Of a stretch of 24,551 bases of DNA, positions 6,780-15,032 are shown one piece after another. The stretch's first letter is position 1, and every line of letters starts with the position of its first letter. The translations under genes and the position numbers were made by a program. Below the pieces are notes generated by a model. It worked only from the letters and a program-made list of their open reading frames with translations, had not been told where the DNA came from and made no database searches. The stretch lies in assembly GCA_003481775.1 (NCBI GenBank), contig QULU01000051.1:1-24551 (forward strand). Reading direction: 5' to 3'. Origin of the DNA: Clostridiaceae bacterium OM02-2AC (lineage in GTDB: Bacteria; Bacillota_I; Bacilli_A; Erysipelotrichales; Erysipelotrichaceae).

Positions 6780-8883
6780 AAAGCTCGTTCAGGCGAACGA
6801 CAATATCAATGAAATGTACTTGAAGCAGCGCAAGGGATATACCATTGCTTTGCTTGGAAATCCCAATGTTGGTAAAAGCACGGTATTCAATGAGCTTACC
6901 GGCATGAATCAGCATACCGGTAACTGGCCGGGGAAAACGGTGGAGCTTGCGAAAGGACACTATACACATAGGTATCGCCAGAATCAGATGATAGATCTTC
7001 CTGGAACCTACTCCCTGCTTGCACACTCCAGTGAGGAGGAGGTTACACGAAATTATGTGTGCTTTGAGCCATGCGATGTGTGCCTGGTTATCTGTGATGC
7101 CACTGTTCTTGAACGTAACCTGAACCTGGTTCTGCAAACGATGGAAATCACAGATCATGTCGTACTTGTTTTAAATCTTATGGATGAAGCCAAAAAGAAG
7201 AACATTACGATTGATACGGAAAAGCTTGCCAAGCTTTTGAAGGTTCGTGTCGTAGAAATGAGCGCACGCAATCATGAGGGCTTTGAGGATGTCAAGGAAG
7301 CCATTGAAGAGGTGGGAAACCGTGTAAGTGATACGCAAGGGGCTGCAGTCCGTTATGCCAAAGATCTGGAGCAGGCCATTGCTGCGGTAGCTGATGTTAT
7401 GAAAACACGGCGGCTCAATACACGCTTCACGGCCTTGAAGCTGCTGGATCCGGAGGTTGACAGCACGCTGTTTTATGAGGATATCGAAAACCAGGAGGAA
7501 ACAAGGGCAGAGGTGGAAAAACAGATTGCTCGCTTAAAGGATAAGGATTTGTATGAACGCTTTGAAGATATCGTAGTACACGCCCTGCATGAAAGAGCAA
7601 GGGAAATCAGTGAAGAATGTATTATATTTAACAATGCATCCTACCAGAACCGGGATATGCGTATTGATCATGTTGTTACCAGCAAAGGCTGGGGACTGGT
7701 ATGGATGGTCGTATTGTTATCTGTAATATTTTGGATTACCATTTCCGGAGCCAATGTTCCAAGCGAAATGCTTTCAGGAATGTTTGAGGATCTGCAGGTA
7801 TGGCTGCATCAGCTATTTGCCTCCTGGAGTATGAATCCATATATCACCAGCTTTATTGTGGATGGAGTCGTGAAAACCTGCGGCTGGGTAATTTCCGTTA
7901 TGCTGCCGCCGATGGCAATCTTCTTTCCGATGTTCACACTGCTGGAGGACTTTGGTTATCTGCCGCGAATCGCTTTTAATCTGGACGGCTTCTTTCAAAA
8001 GGCCTGCACCTGCGGGAAACAGGCGCTGACGATGTGTATGGGATTTGGCTGCAATGCCGTCGGGGTCAGTGGAGCCCGTATTATCGACAGTCCGCGGGAG
8101 CGTCTGATTGCAATTATCACCAATACCTTTGTACCCTGCAATGGCCGCTTTCCTACGCTGATCAGTATTATTACGATGTTCTTTGCAGGGGTGGTGGCGG
8201 CACCGTGGAATGGTCTTCTGTCAACACTGCTGTTGACGGGCGTTATTGTATTTGGTGTCATCCTGACCTTTCTCACCTCACGCTTTTTGTCGAAAACGCT
8301 GCTGAAGGGAGTGCCGTCAAGCTTTACACTGGAGCTTCCTCCGTATCGGCGACCGCAGTTTGGCAAGGTGATCGTGCGTTCCATCTTTGACCGTACGCTG
8401 TTCGTGCTGGGCAGGGCAGTGAGTGTTGCCATACCTGCCGGAGCAATTATCTGGCTGCTGGCCAATATTCAGGTTCAGGATGCAAGCCTGCTGCAGCATA
8501 TATCGCTGTTTCTGGATCCCTTTGCTCATCTGATGGGGCTGGACGGTGTCATTCTGCTGGCCTTCCTTCTGGGCTTCCCGGCAAATGAAATCGTTGTACC
8601 GATCATGATCATGGCGTATCTGGCAAATGGATCGATGACGGATATCGGTGATCTTGCCGTATTAAAGGAGCTGTTCGTCAACAACGGCTGGACATGGGTA
8701 ACCGCCATCTGCACCCTAATGTTCTCTCTGGTACACTTTCCATGTGCTACTACACTGCTCACCATACGCAAGGAAACACAAAGCTGGAAATGGACTGCCG
8801 TCAGCTTTCTGTTGCCAACCGTACTTGGTATCCTGCTGTGTATGGGAATCAATCTGCTTGCGCATATCTTTCTGCTGGTATAA
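6769..8883 (+). CDS. feoB: FeoB, ferrous iron transport GTPase
   Basis: A 704-residue inner-membrane Fe2+ transporter with an N-terminal G-protein domain. G1 is GNPNVGKST (30-38), the G2 threonine is near T50 (QHTGNWPG), G3 is DLPGTYS (76-82) and G4 is NLMD (136-139). A helical spacer domain follows, then the membrane part from about residue 305 with the two gate motifs GFGCNAVGVSGARII (starting G425) and FVPCNGRFPT (starting F454). Cys428 and Cys457 are the conserved pore cysteines. The start overlaps feoA by 11 bp and has its own AAGGAGG seven nt upstream. No FeoC gene follows; a convergent terminator separates it from the thiolase. Iron supply fits the Fe-S enzymes of an anaerobe. Confidence 0.96.
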   Translation: MLFEKLVQANDNINEMYLKQRKGYTIALLGNPNVGKSTVFNELTGMNQHTGNWPGKTVELAKGHYTHRYRQNQMIDLPGTYSLLAHSSEEEVTRNYVCFEPCDVCLVICDATVLERNLNLVLQTMEITDHVVLVLNLMDEAKKKNITIDTEKLAKLLKVRVVEMSARNHEGFEDVKEAIEEVGNRVSDTQGAAVRYAKDLEQAIAAVADVMKTRRLNTRFTALKLLDPEVDSTLFYEDIENQEETRAEVEKQIARLKDKDLYERFEDIVVHALHERAREISEECIIFNNASYQNRDMRIDHVVTSKGWGLVWMVVLLSVIFWITISGANVPSEMLSGMFEDLQVWLHQLFASWSMNPYITSFIVDGVVKTCGWVISVMLPPMAIFFPMFTLLEDFGYLPRIAFNLDGFFQKACTCGKQALTMCMGFGCNAVGVSGARIIDSPRERLIAIITNTFVPCNGRFPTLISIITMFFAGVVAAPWNGLLSTLLLTGVIVFGVILTFLTSRFLSKTLLKGVPSSFTLELPPYRRPQFGKVIVRSIFDRTLFVLGRAVSVAIPAGAIIWLLANIQVQDASLLQHISLFLDPFAHLMGLDGVILLAFLLGFPANEIVVPIMIMAYLANGSMTDIGDLAVLKELFVNNGWTWVTAICTLMFSLVHFPCATTLLTIRKETQSWKWTAVSFLLPTVLGILLCMGINLLAHIFLLV

Positions 8884-8961
8884 CTATGTCTGCCGATCCT
8901 TGATGATTTGTAAAGGGAGCGCATGTATGTTATAGAAAGATAAATTCAAATAAACGGGTAC

Positions 8962-8998
8962 AAAAAAAGAGGAGCCGTGTGTGAGTTCCTCTTTTCTT
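8962..8998. terminator. Bidirectional terminator between feoB and thiolase 2
   Basis: AAAAGAGGA (8965-8973) faces TCCTCTTTT (8987-8995). Runs of A on the left and T on the right make it work as a U-tailed terminator on both strands, for feoB (+) and for the thiolase ending at 9004 (-). Confidence 0.9.
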
Positions 8999-9003
8999 AT
9001 ATA

Positions 9004-10209
9004 TTATGGGCGCTTTACGATAACAGCGGTACCCTGTCCACCACCGATGCACAGAGATGCAAGACCAGATTTCGCATCACGCTTGATCATTTCGTGAATC
9101 AGTGTAACCAGAATACGGTTTCCGGACGCACCAACCGGGTGACCCAGAGCGATTGCTCCACCGTTTACATTCGTTTTTTCCAGGAATGCTTCACGATCGA
9201 TTCCGTGCTCTTCCACCAGCTCGTGTACAACACCTAAAGACTGAGCGGCAAATGCTTCATTCAGCTCTACCAGTTCAACCTCATCCAGCTTCATGTCTGC
9301 ATATTTCAATGCATTGCGGATTGCCGGAGTAGGTCCCAGACCCATTGTTAACGGATCCACACCACCCTGACCGATGCCGACTACCTCGCACAGCGGAGTC
9401 AGGTTGTATTTTTCGACAGCTTCTTCACTTGCCAGCAGAACGAAGGAAGCACCATCGTTGATGCCGGATGCGTTGGCAGCCGTTACACTACCGTCCTTAA
9501 CGAATGCCGGACGCAGCTTTGCCATCTTTTCAGGAGTGGATTTGCGGTTTGGATGCTCGTCTGTATCAAATACGATTGTTTCTTTTCTCAGCTTCACTTC
9601 AACAGGAACGATTTCGTCCTTGAAACGTCCGGAATCAACAGCAGCGATAGCCTTCTGCTGAGAAGCATAACCGAATGCATCCTGCATTTCACGTGTGATA
9701 TTGTATTTCTTGGCAATGTTCTCTGCCGTAACACCCATGTGGATACCGTTCATAGCATCTGTCAGGGCATCGTAGATCATATGGTCTACACACTTGAAAT
9801 CTCCCATTTTGTTTCCTGTACGTGTATTTGCAGGAATCAGGTAAGGAGCACCGGACATGGATTCCACACCACCGGCAACGACAATGTCATTAAATCCTGT
9901 CTGAATGGACATAACACCCTCCATAACGGTACGAAGTCCGGAACCACATACCATGTTCACGGAGTGTGAGCATACACTTTCCGGAATTCCTGCAGCAAGG
10001 GCAACCTGACGTCCGATGTTCTGTCCCAGACCAGCGCTCAGCACGTTCCCGCACAGCAGCTCGTCTACCTGCTCAGGAGCAACCTTTCCATCTTCCAGCA
10101 GTGCCTTTACTACTGTAGCCCCTAAATCAACTGGTTTTACGGTAGTTAAAGATCCTAAGAAACTACCGATTGCACTACGTTTAGCGCTAACAACATAAGT
10201 TTTTCTCAT
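9004..10209 (-). CDS. thl: Acetyl-CoA C-acetyltransferase (thiolase), copy 2
   Basis: A 401-residue biosynthetic thiolase that condenses two acetyl-CoA into acetoacetyl-CoA, the first step of butyrate formation. The nucleophile Cys88 is in [10 protein letters not shown], His357 in [10 protein letters not shown], and the second active-site cysteine C387 in [16 protein letters not shown] is also intact. It is closely similar along its whole length to the neighbouring thiolase (10406-11614), roughly two thirds or more identical by eye, so the pair is a tandem duplication. The ribosome binding site is weaker (AGGTAG) than for copy 1. It has its own promoter and Rex-like operator upstream and a shared terminator downstream. 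A split of duty between the copies is possible but not visible in the active sites. Confidence 0.94.
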   Translation of the reverse strand: MRKTYVVSAKRSAIGSFLGSLTTVKPVDLGATVVKALLEDGKVAPEQVDELLCGNVLSAGLGQNIGRQVALAAGIPESVCSHSVNMVCGSGLRTVMEGVMSIQTGFNDIVVAGGVESMSGAPYLIPANTRTGNKMGDFKCVDHMIYDALTDAMNGIHMGVTAENIAKKYNITREMQDAFGYASQQKAIAAVDSGRFKDEIVPVEVKLRKETIVFDTDEHPNRKSTPEKMAKLRPAFVKDGSVTAANASGINDGASFVLLASEEAVEKYNLTPLCEVVGIGQGGVDPLTMGLGPTPAIRNALKYADMKLDEVELVELNEAFAAQSLGVVHELVEEHGIDREAFLEKTNVNGGAIALGHPVGASGNRILVTLIHEMIKRDAKSGLASLCIGGGQGTAVIVKRP

Positions 10210-10269
10210 TTTTCTCTACCTGTCTTTCTTTCAATGTAACGTGTCGCATACGACACTCAATACATCAAC

Positions 10270-10298
10270 ATAGTAACGAAAATTCATGCATTTGTCAA
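10270..10298 (-). promoter_or_regulatory. Promoter of thiolase copy 2
   Basis: On the minus strand TTGACA (10293-10298), exactly 17 nt, TACTAT (10270-10275). The start would be near 10263, leader about 54 nt. The sequence resembles the promoter of thiolase copy 1: both read TTGACAAA, then CGTTAC and AT at the -10. Confidence 0.82.
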
Positions 10299-10302
10299 TA
10301 AC

Positions 10303-10320
10303 TTGTGAAAAAATTCATAA
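10303..10320. promoter_or_regulatory. Rex-like operator at the thiolase 2 promoter
   Basis: TTGTGAAAAAATTCATAA matches the Rex consensus TTGTGAA-N4-TTCACAA with one difference in the right half. It ends 4 bp upstream of the -35 of the thiolase 2 promoter. Rex is a redox-sensing repressor that leaves DNA when NADH/NAD+ is high; binding here is inferred from the match. Confidence 0.72.
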
Positions 10321-10371
10321 GTGAATGCATCTGTCGGATTTCTCTTTTTACGATTTTGAAACACAAAAGCA

Positions 10372-10398
10372 GGAAAAACAAGCCCTTGTGAGCTTGTT
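10372..10398 (-). terminator. Short terminator after thiolase copy 1
   Basis: On the minus strand AACAAGC pairs with GCTTGTT (7 bp, plus positions 10377-10383 and 10392-10398, 8-nt loop) and is followed by TTTCC, just after the stop at 10406. Weak stem, but correctly placed. Confidence 0.55.
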
Positions 10399-10405
10399 CT
10401 TTTGT

Positions 10406-11614
10406 TTATACGCGTTTGATGATGACTGCAGCACCCTGTCCGCCGCCGATGCACAGGGAAGCCAGTCCGATTTTCAAATCGCGCTTCTGCATTTCGTGAA
10501 GCAGACTCACCAGAATTCGGTTTCCGGATGCACCGACCGGATGTCCCAGTGCGATTGCTCCGCCATTGACGTTGGTTTTTTCCATAAAGGCGTTACGATC
10601 CATGCCGGTTGCTTCCTCCAGTTCATGAATGACACCCAGAGACTGTGCAGCAAACGCTTCATTCAGCTCTACGAGCTCCATGTCTTCGATGCACAGGTCA
10701 GCATACTTCAGCGCATGCAGAATAGCAGGCGTAGGACCAAGACCCATGACGCGTGGATCTACACCGCCCTGACCGATGCCGATGACTTCCGCAAGCGGTG
10801 TCAGATTATGTTTCTTAACGGCATCCTCACTGGCGATGATTGTAAAGCTGGCACCGTCATTGATACCGGAAGCATTTCCGGCAGTAACGGTACCGTCCTT
10901 TGTGAAAGCGGGACGCAGCTTTGCCAGCTTTTCCGGCGTGGAGGCACGGTTCGGGTGCTCATCGGTGTCAAATACCGTCACACTGCCCTTACGGCCGGGT
11001 ACTTCTACCGGCACGATTTCATCCTGAAAGCGCCCGGAATCGATGGCAGCGATTGCCTTCTGCTGGGATGCATAGGCAAAGGCGTCCTGATCCTCACGGG
11101 AAATGGAATACTTTTTCGCTATATTATCTGCGGTAACACCCATGTGTATCCCATACATACCATCTGTTAATCCATCATGCAGCATGGAATCCACCATCTT
11201 CATGTCACCCATCTTCACACCGTTTCGCACCTTACTAGGCACCAGATACGGTGCATTGGTCATAGATTCCACACCACCGGCTACAAAGATATCGCCGAAT
11301 CCGCACTGGATGCGCATGGTGGCTTCCATAACCGCCTTTAATCCGGAACCGCACAGCATATTCAGGGACTGTGCACATACCTCAACAGGGACACCGGCCT
11401 TGATGCTGACCTGACGTCCGATGTTTTGACCAAGACCTGCCGCAATCACGTTTCCGACAATCACCTCGTCGATATTGGCAGGATCAATGCCTGCCTCCTC
11501 GATGGTTCTGCTTAAAACAGCAGCTCCCAGATCTACCAGGGGCATGTTGGTAAGCCCGCCCATGAAGCTTCCGATGGCGCTTCGCTTTGCTGCTACAACA
11601 TATGCTTTTCTCAT
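10406..11614 (-). CDS. thl: Acetyl-CoA C-acetyltransferase (thiolase), copy 1
   Basis: A 402-residue thiolase with the same catalytic set as its neighbour: Cys88 in [10 protein letters not shown], His358 in [10 protein letters not shown] and Cys388 in SLCIGGGQG. It makes acetoacetyl-CoA from two acetyl-CoA. The ribosome binding site GGAGGTTATTAC before ATG is stronger than that of copy 2. It lies head-to-head with bcd across 342 bp holding three Rex-like operators, so the two halves of the butyrate pathway are probably controlled together. Because it adjoins the bcd control region it is the likelier ancestral copy; this is inference from position. Confidence 0.95.
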   Translation of the reverse strand: MRKAYVVAAKRSAIGSFMGGLTNMPLVDLGAAVLSRTIEEAGIDPANIDEVIVGNVIAAGLGQNIGRQVSIKAGVPVEVCAQSLNMLCGSGLKAVMEATMRIQCGFGDIFVAGGVESMTNAPYLVPSKVRNGVKMGDMKMVDSMLHDGLTDGMYGIHMGVTADNIAKKYSISREDQDAFAYASQQKAIAAIDSGRFQDEIVPVEVPGRKGSVTVFDTDEHPNRASTPEKLAKLRPAFTKDGTVTAGNASGINDGASFTIIASEDAVKKHNLTPLAEVIGIGQGGVDPRVMGLGPTPAILHALKYADLCIEDMELVELNEAFAAQSLGVIHELEEATGMDRNAFMEKTNVNGGAIALGHPVGASGNRILVSLLHEMQKRDLKIGLASLCIGGGQGAAVIIKRV

Positions 11615-11680
11615 GTAATAACCTCCGCTTTCTATGTTGGTCTTCCTTGGGGAAGGGGAAGAGGACCCTTTGTCAAGGCT

Positions 11681-11709
11681 ATGGTAACGGAAGAAAAAAC
11701 GTTTGTCAA
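11681..11709 (-). promoter_or_regulatory. Promoter of thiolase copy 1
   Basis: On the minus strand TTGACA (11704-11709), 17 nt, TACCAT (11681-11686), start near 11674 and a leader of about 60 nt. A Rex-like operator lies 5 bp upstream of the -35. Confidence 0.8.
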
Positions 11710-11714
11710 GAAAC

Positions 11715-11732
11715 TTGTTAATAAATTAACAA
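11715..11732. promoter_or_regulatory. Rex-like operator 1 (thiolase 1 side)
   Basis: TTGTTAATAAATTAACAA is a perfect TTGTTAA-N4-TTAACAA inverted repeat, the clostridial Rex operator consensus. It ends 5 bp from the -35 of the thiolase 1 promoter. Confidence 0.85.
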
Positions 11733-11769
11733 ATGAGAATGTAGGAATATATTCTGAACAAATGTCAAC

Positions 11770-11787
11770 TTGTTAATTTTGTAACAA
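11770..11787. promoter_or_regulatory. Rex-like operator 2 (middle)
   Basis: TTGTTAATTTTGTAACAA fits the same pattern with one mismatch (GTAACAA for TTAACAA). Its centre is 22 bp, about two helical turns, from operator 3, so the two would lie on the same face of the DNA. Confidence 0.75.
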
Positions 11788-11791
11788 AAAC

Positions 11792-11809
11792 TTGTTAAAA
11801 CTTTAACAA
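11792..11809. promoter_or_regulatory. Rex-like operator 3 (bcd side)
   Basis: TTGTTAAAACTTTAACAA is a perfect TTGTTAA-N4-TTAACAA repeat. It ends 5 bp upstream of the -35 of the bcd promoter, the same geometry as at the two thiolase promoters. Confidence 0.85.
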
Positions 11810-11814
11810 ATATA

Positions 11815-11843
11815 TTGACGTGAACAAAAAAGAGGTCTAAAAT
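11815..11843 (+). promoter_or_regulatory. Promoter of the bcd-etfBA-hbd operon
   Basis: TTGACG (11815-11820), 17 nt, TAAAAT (11838-11843), start near 11850 and a leader of about 107 nt. A second, weaker -10 (TATACT, 11888-11893) with a poorly spaced TCGACA lies further down and may add a start site. Confidence 0.8.
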
Positions 11844-11956
11844 GTAGATGGATTATGTATTCTCGACAACGCGATGAATACGCTGCTTATACTATATTTT
11901 TATAGGCGCATGCAAGCAATCCTAAGTTCAAGTAAATCAAGGAGAGGAGAACACTT

Positions 11957-13096
11957 ATGGACTTCATGTTAACAGAACAACAACAGATGATGAAGAAACT
12001 TTTCGCTGAGTTTGCTGAAAAAGAAGTAAAACCTCTTGCAGCAGAAGTAGACGAAGATGAACGTTTCCCTAGAGAAAACGTCGAAAAAATGAAAGCCTGC
12101 AAAATGATGGGGATTCCGTTCAGCAGAGAATACGGCGGAGCAGGTGCTGACTACCTGAGCTATATTCTGGCAGTCGAGGAGCTGAGCAAGAAATGCGGTA
12201 CAACAGGTGTTGTATTGTCTGCTCACACATCTCTTGGAACATGGCCAATCGAACACTTCGGAACAGAAGAACAGAAAAACAAATATCTGCCTGACTTATG
12301 TACAGGCAAGAAGCTGGCTGCATTCGGCTTAACAGAGCCAAATGCTGGTACAGATGCTGCCGGACAGCAGACAACTGCTGTAAAAGACGGTGATGATTAC
12401 ATCCTGAACGGTACGAAGATCTTTATTACCAATGCTGGTGAAGCAGATGTATATGTAATCTTCGCAATGACAGACAAGACAAAGGGAACACATGGTATCT
12501 CTGCATTTATCGTAGAGAAGGGAATGCCAGGGTTCACTGTTGGTCAGCATGAAAAGAAGCTGGGTATCCGCGGTAGTGCAACCAGTGAGCTGATTTTCAA
12601 CAATGTGCGTTTAAGTAAGGACCACCTGTTAGGACAGGAAGGAAAAGGCTTTAAAATTGCCATGATGACACTGGATGGCGGACGTATCGGTATCGCTGCA
12701 CAGGCACTTGGTATTGCACAGGGCGCAATTGATGAAACCGTACCTTATGTAAAGGCTCGTAAGCAGTTCGGACGTTCCATTGCGAAATTCCAGAACACAC
12801 AGTTCCAGCTGGCTGATATGCAGGTAAAAACAGATGCAGCTAGATGGCTGGTATATGATGCAGCAATGAAGAAAGAAAAAGGTCTTCCTTACTCTGTAGA
12901 AGCTGCTAAGGCAAAGCTGTTCGCAGCAGAGGTTGCTATGGAGGTTACGACCAAGGCAATTCAGCTGATGGGTGGATACGGTTATACACGTGACTATCCG
13001 GTTGAAAGAATGTTCCGTGATGCTAAGATCACTGAAATCTATGAGGGTACTTCCGAAGTACAGCGTATGGTTATCAGTGGCGCAATGCTGAAGTAA
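11957..13096 (+). CDS. bcd: Butyryl-CoA dehydrogenase (short-chain acyl-CoA dehydrogenase)
   Basis: A 379-residue FAD enzyme of the acyl-CoA dehydrogenase family. In the butyrate pathway it reduces crotonyl-CoA to butyryl-CoA together with EtfAB. The N-terminal helical domain is followed by the FAD/substrate motif AFGLTEPNAGTDAA (122-135) and FITNAG (156-161). The C-terminal helical domain has RKQFGRSIAKFQ and the catalytic base Glu363 in EIYEGTSEVQR. Length is standard. The ribosome binding site is GGAGAGGAG before ATG 11957. It is first in the operon, whereas crt is first in the classical clostridial order. Coupling with EtfAB usually means flavin-based electron bifurcation (NADH oxidised, crotonyl-CoA and ferredoxin reduced); that is family knowledge, not seen directly. 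Confidence 0.95.
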   Translation: MDFMLTEQQQMMKKLFAEFAEKEVKPLAAEVDEDERFPRENVEKMKACKMMGIPFSREYGGAGADYLSYILAVEELSKKCGTTGVVLSAHTSLGTWPIEHFGTEEQKNKYLPDLCTGKKLAAFGLTEPNAGTDAAGQQTTAVKDGDDYILNGTKIFITNAGEADVYVIFAMTDKTKGTHGISAFIVEKGMPGFTVGQHEKKLGIRGSATSELIFNNVRLSKDHLLGQEGKGFKIAMMTLDGGRIGIAAQALGIAQGAIDETVPYVKARKQFGRSIAKFQNTQFQLADMQVKTDAARWLVYDAAMKKEKGLPYSVEAAKAKLFAAEVAMEVTTKAIQLMGGYGYTRDYPVERMFRDAKITEIYEGTSEVQRMVISGAMLK

Positions 13097-13126
13097 TACA
13101 GAGAGAAAAGAAAGGATACGAAGATT

Positions 13127-13915
13127 ATGAAAATTATCGTTCTTGTAAAACAGGTACCGGATTCTACTGAGATCCGTGTTGACAAAGTTACTGGTACATT
13201 GATTCGTGCCGGAGTTCCTAGTATCATCAACCCAGATGATCTGGCTGGTGTGGAAGCTGCATTGCAGCTGAAAGAAAAATACGGGGCAAGCGTTACTATC
13301 ATTTCCATGGGACCTCCTCAGGCTACGGGAATGCTGAAAGAATTATACGCTCGTGGAGTTGACGAATGTATCCTGATCACTGACCGCAAGTTTGCAGGTG
13401 CTGATACATGTGCGACTTCCAGCACACTGGCTGCTGCATTGAACAAGACAGGCTATGACCTGATCATTGCAGGACGTCAGGCAATTGATGGGGATACTGC
13501 ACAGGTTGGTCCACAGACAGCTGAACGTCTGAACATTCCGCAGGTTACCTACGTAGACGACATTATTGAACTTAGCGATACTGCTGTTACTGTTAGAAAA
13601 TCACTGGAAGACAGTGAAGAGATCATTGAGGCAAAGCTGCCTTGTGTTCTGACAACATTAAGTGGAATGAACGAGCCACGTTACATGAACTGTAACGATA
13701 TCGTTGACTCCTTCTCTAAAGAAGTGAAAGTTATGACATTTGATGATTTGGGAATCGATGAGAGCATCGTTGGCCTTGCAGGTTCTCCAACAAAGGTTCA
13801 CGCTACATTCACCAAAGAAGTATCTGCTGAAACAGAAACATTCGATCTGCCAGCTGCAGAAGCTGCCAAACTGATTGCAAAGACACTGAAAGACAAGCAG
13901 ATCATTACGAAATAG
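13127..13915 (+). CDS. etfB: Electron transfer flavoprotein beta subunit
   Basis: A 262-residue EtfB that starts MKIIVLVKQVPDSTEIRVD, typical of the family, and continues with TISMGPPQA, the nucleotide-binding AGRQAIDGDTAQVGPQ region (about 116-131) and the C-terminal segment where the Etf dimer holds its second cofactor. With EtfA it forms the flavoprotein that serves Bcd. In bifurcating Etfs of anaerobes this subunit carries the FAD that accepts NADH electrons; that role is inferred from gene context. It begins 30 bp after bcd with GAAAGGA as ribosome binding site, and etfA follows 14 bp after its stop. Confidence 0.96.
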   Translation: MKIIVLVKQVPDSTEIRVDKVTGTLIRAGVPSIINPDDLAGVEAALQLKEKYGASVTIISMGPPQATGMLKELYARGVDECILITDRKFAGADTCATSSTLAAALNKTGYDLIIAGRQAIDGDTAQVGPQTAERLNIPQVTYVDDIIELSDTAVTVRKSLEDSEEIIEAKLPCVLTTLSGMNEPRYMNCNDIVDSFSKEVKVMTFDDLGIDESIVGLAGSPTKVHATFTKEVSAETETFDLPAAEAAKLIAKTLKDKQIITK

Positions 13916-13929
13916 GAGGAGAAGGAACA

Positions 13930-14958
13930 ATGGCTAAATTTGAAGGATATAAAGACATTTACGTATTCGTAGAACAGAAAAACGGCGAAGTTGCCAACGT
14001 TGGATACGAACTGATTTCCGAAGCTAGAAAACTGGTTGCATCCATTCCTCAGATGAACTTCCAGGTTGTCGGTGTACTGCTTGGACACAACATCAAAGAC
14101 AAGGCAAACGATGTAATCGCACACGGTGCTGACAAGGTGATCGTTGTGGATGATGCGCTGCTGGAAGGATACTCTACACAGTTCTATGCGGATGCCCTGA
14201 CACAGGTCATCAACAACTTCAAGCCAGACAGCTTCCTGACGGGAGCTACCGTACTTGGTCGTGACCTTGCACCACGTGTAGCTGCTCGTCTGAATGCCGG
14301 TCTGACTGCAGATGCTACGAAGATCGAAATCGATCAGGAAAAAGCAAAAGACGGAGAAGCACTGCTGCTGGTTACCCGTCCTACATTCGGTGGAAACCTG
14401 TTTGGTACCATCGTATGTCCGGATACGCGTCCGCAGATGGCAACCATCCGTCCAAATGTATTCTCTATGGACGCTGTGGATGCTTCCAGAACTGGAGAGA
14501 TTGTAGAATTTGCTCCGGCTTGGACAGATACAGATCCTAAGGTCATCGTAAAGGAAGTTATCGCTAAAGTAGTAGAAGGCGTTGACATCACAAAGGCTGA
14601 TATCCTGGTAGGTGCAGGCCGTGGTGCAGAAGACTGTCTGGATATGGTGCAGGCGGTTGCTGAAGAGCTGGGCGGAGAGCTGTGTGCTTCCCGTGCCGTA
14701 GTTGATGATGGATTTGCTGACAAGGCAATTCAGGTTGGGCAGACCGGTAAGACGGTACGTCCTAGTCTGTACATTGCATGCGGTATCTCTGGTGCATGTC
14801 AGCATGTTGCCGGTATGGAAAAATCCGATATGATCATTGCCATCAACCGTGACCCGCAGGCTGAAATCTTCAGCATTGCAAACATGGGCTTCATCGGTGA
14901 TGTTAAGGAAGTTCTTCCTCTGCTGAAGGACGAAATCATCGCTGCAAAAAAAGGATAA
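13930..14958 (+). CDS. etfA: Electron transfer flavoprotein alpha subunit
   Basis: A 342-residue EtfA. The N-terminal domain (about 1-195) resembles EtfB; the C-terminal FAD domain contains GAGRGAEDCLDMVQ, SRAVVDDG, GQTGKTVRPSLYIACGISGA (about 273-292) and the closing INRDPQAEIFSIANMGFIGD, all classical EtfA signatures. It pairs with EtfB and passes electrons to Bcd. There is no ferredoxin-domain extension at the N-terminus. The ribosome binding site AGGAGGAG stands before ATG 13930. A strong intercistronic hairpin follows the gene. Confidence 0.97.
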   Translation: MAKFEGYKDIYVFVEQKNGEVANVGYELISEARKLVASIPQMNFQVVGVLLGHNIKDKANDVIAHGADKVIVVDDALLEGYSTQFYADALTQVINNFKPDSFLTGATVLGRDLAPRVAARLNAGLTADATKIEIDQEKAKDGEALLLVTRPTFGGNLFGTIVCPDTRPQMATIRPNVFSMDAVDASRTGEIVEFAPAWTDTDPKVIVKEVIAKVVEGVDITKADILVGAGRGAEDCLDMVQAVAEELGGELCASRAVVDDGFADKAIQVGQTGKTVRPSLYIACGISGACQHVAGMEKSDMIIAINRDPQAEIFSIANMGFIGDVKEVLPLLKDEIIAAKKG

Positions 14959-14966
14959 GATAACGC

Positions 14967-15004
14967 ATATACAAGAGGGTGGGAAACTGCCCCTCTTGGT
15001 ATAT
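14967..15004 (+). promoter_or_regulatory. Intercistronic hairpin between etfA and hbd
   Basis: ATATACAAGAGGG (14967-14979) pairs with CCCTCTTGGTATAT (14991-15004): 13 bp with a single bulged G and a short loop. What follows is A-rich (AAAAAG) and not a U-tract, so it is not a normal terminator on the plus strand. An RNA-processing or 3'-stabilising hairpin inside the operon is the most likely role. Confidence 0.6.
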
Positions 15005-15032
15005 AAAAAGAAAAAGTAAAGGAGATAAATCT

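Noticed and set aside
10325..11170. 281-codon open frame on the plus strand opposite thiolase 1
   Set aside because: It is antisense to a clear thiolase, rich in Cys and His, has no family resemblance and lies across a promoter and terminator; it is a shadow frame.
13798..14805. 335-codon open frame on the minus strand opposite etfA
   Set aside because: It is antisense to well-supported EtfB/EtfA with a composition typical of reverse frames; no ribosome binding site and no known domain.
14979..15032. N-terminal extension of hbd
   Set aside because: It would start within the etfA-hbd hairpin and add residues absent from the family; a strong ribosome binding site precedes ATG 15033.
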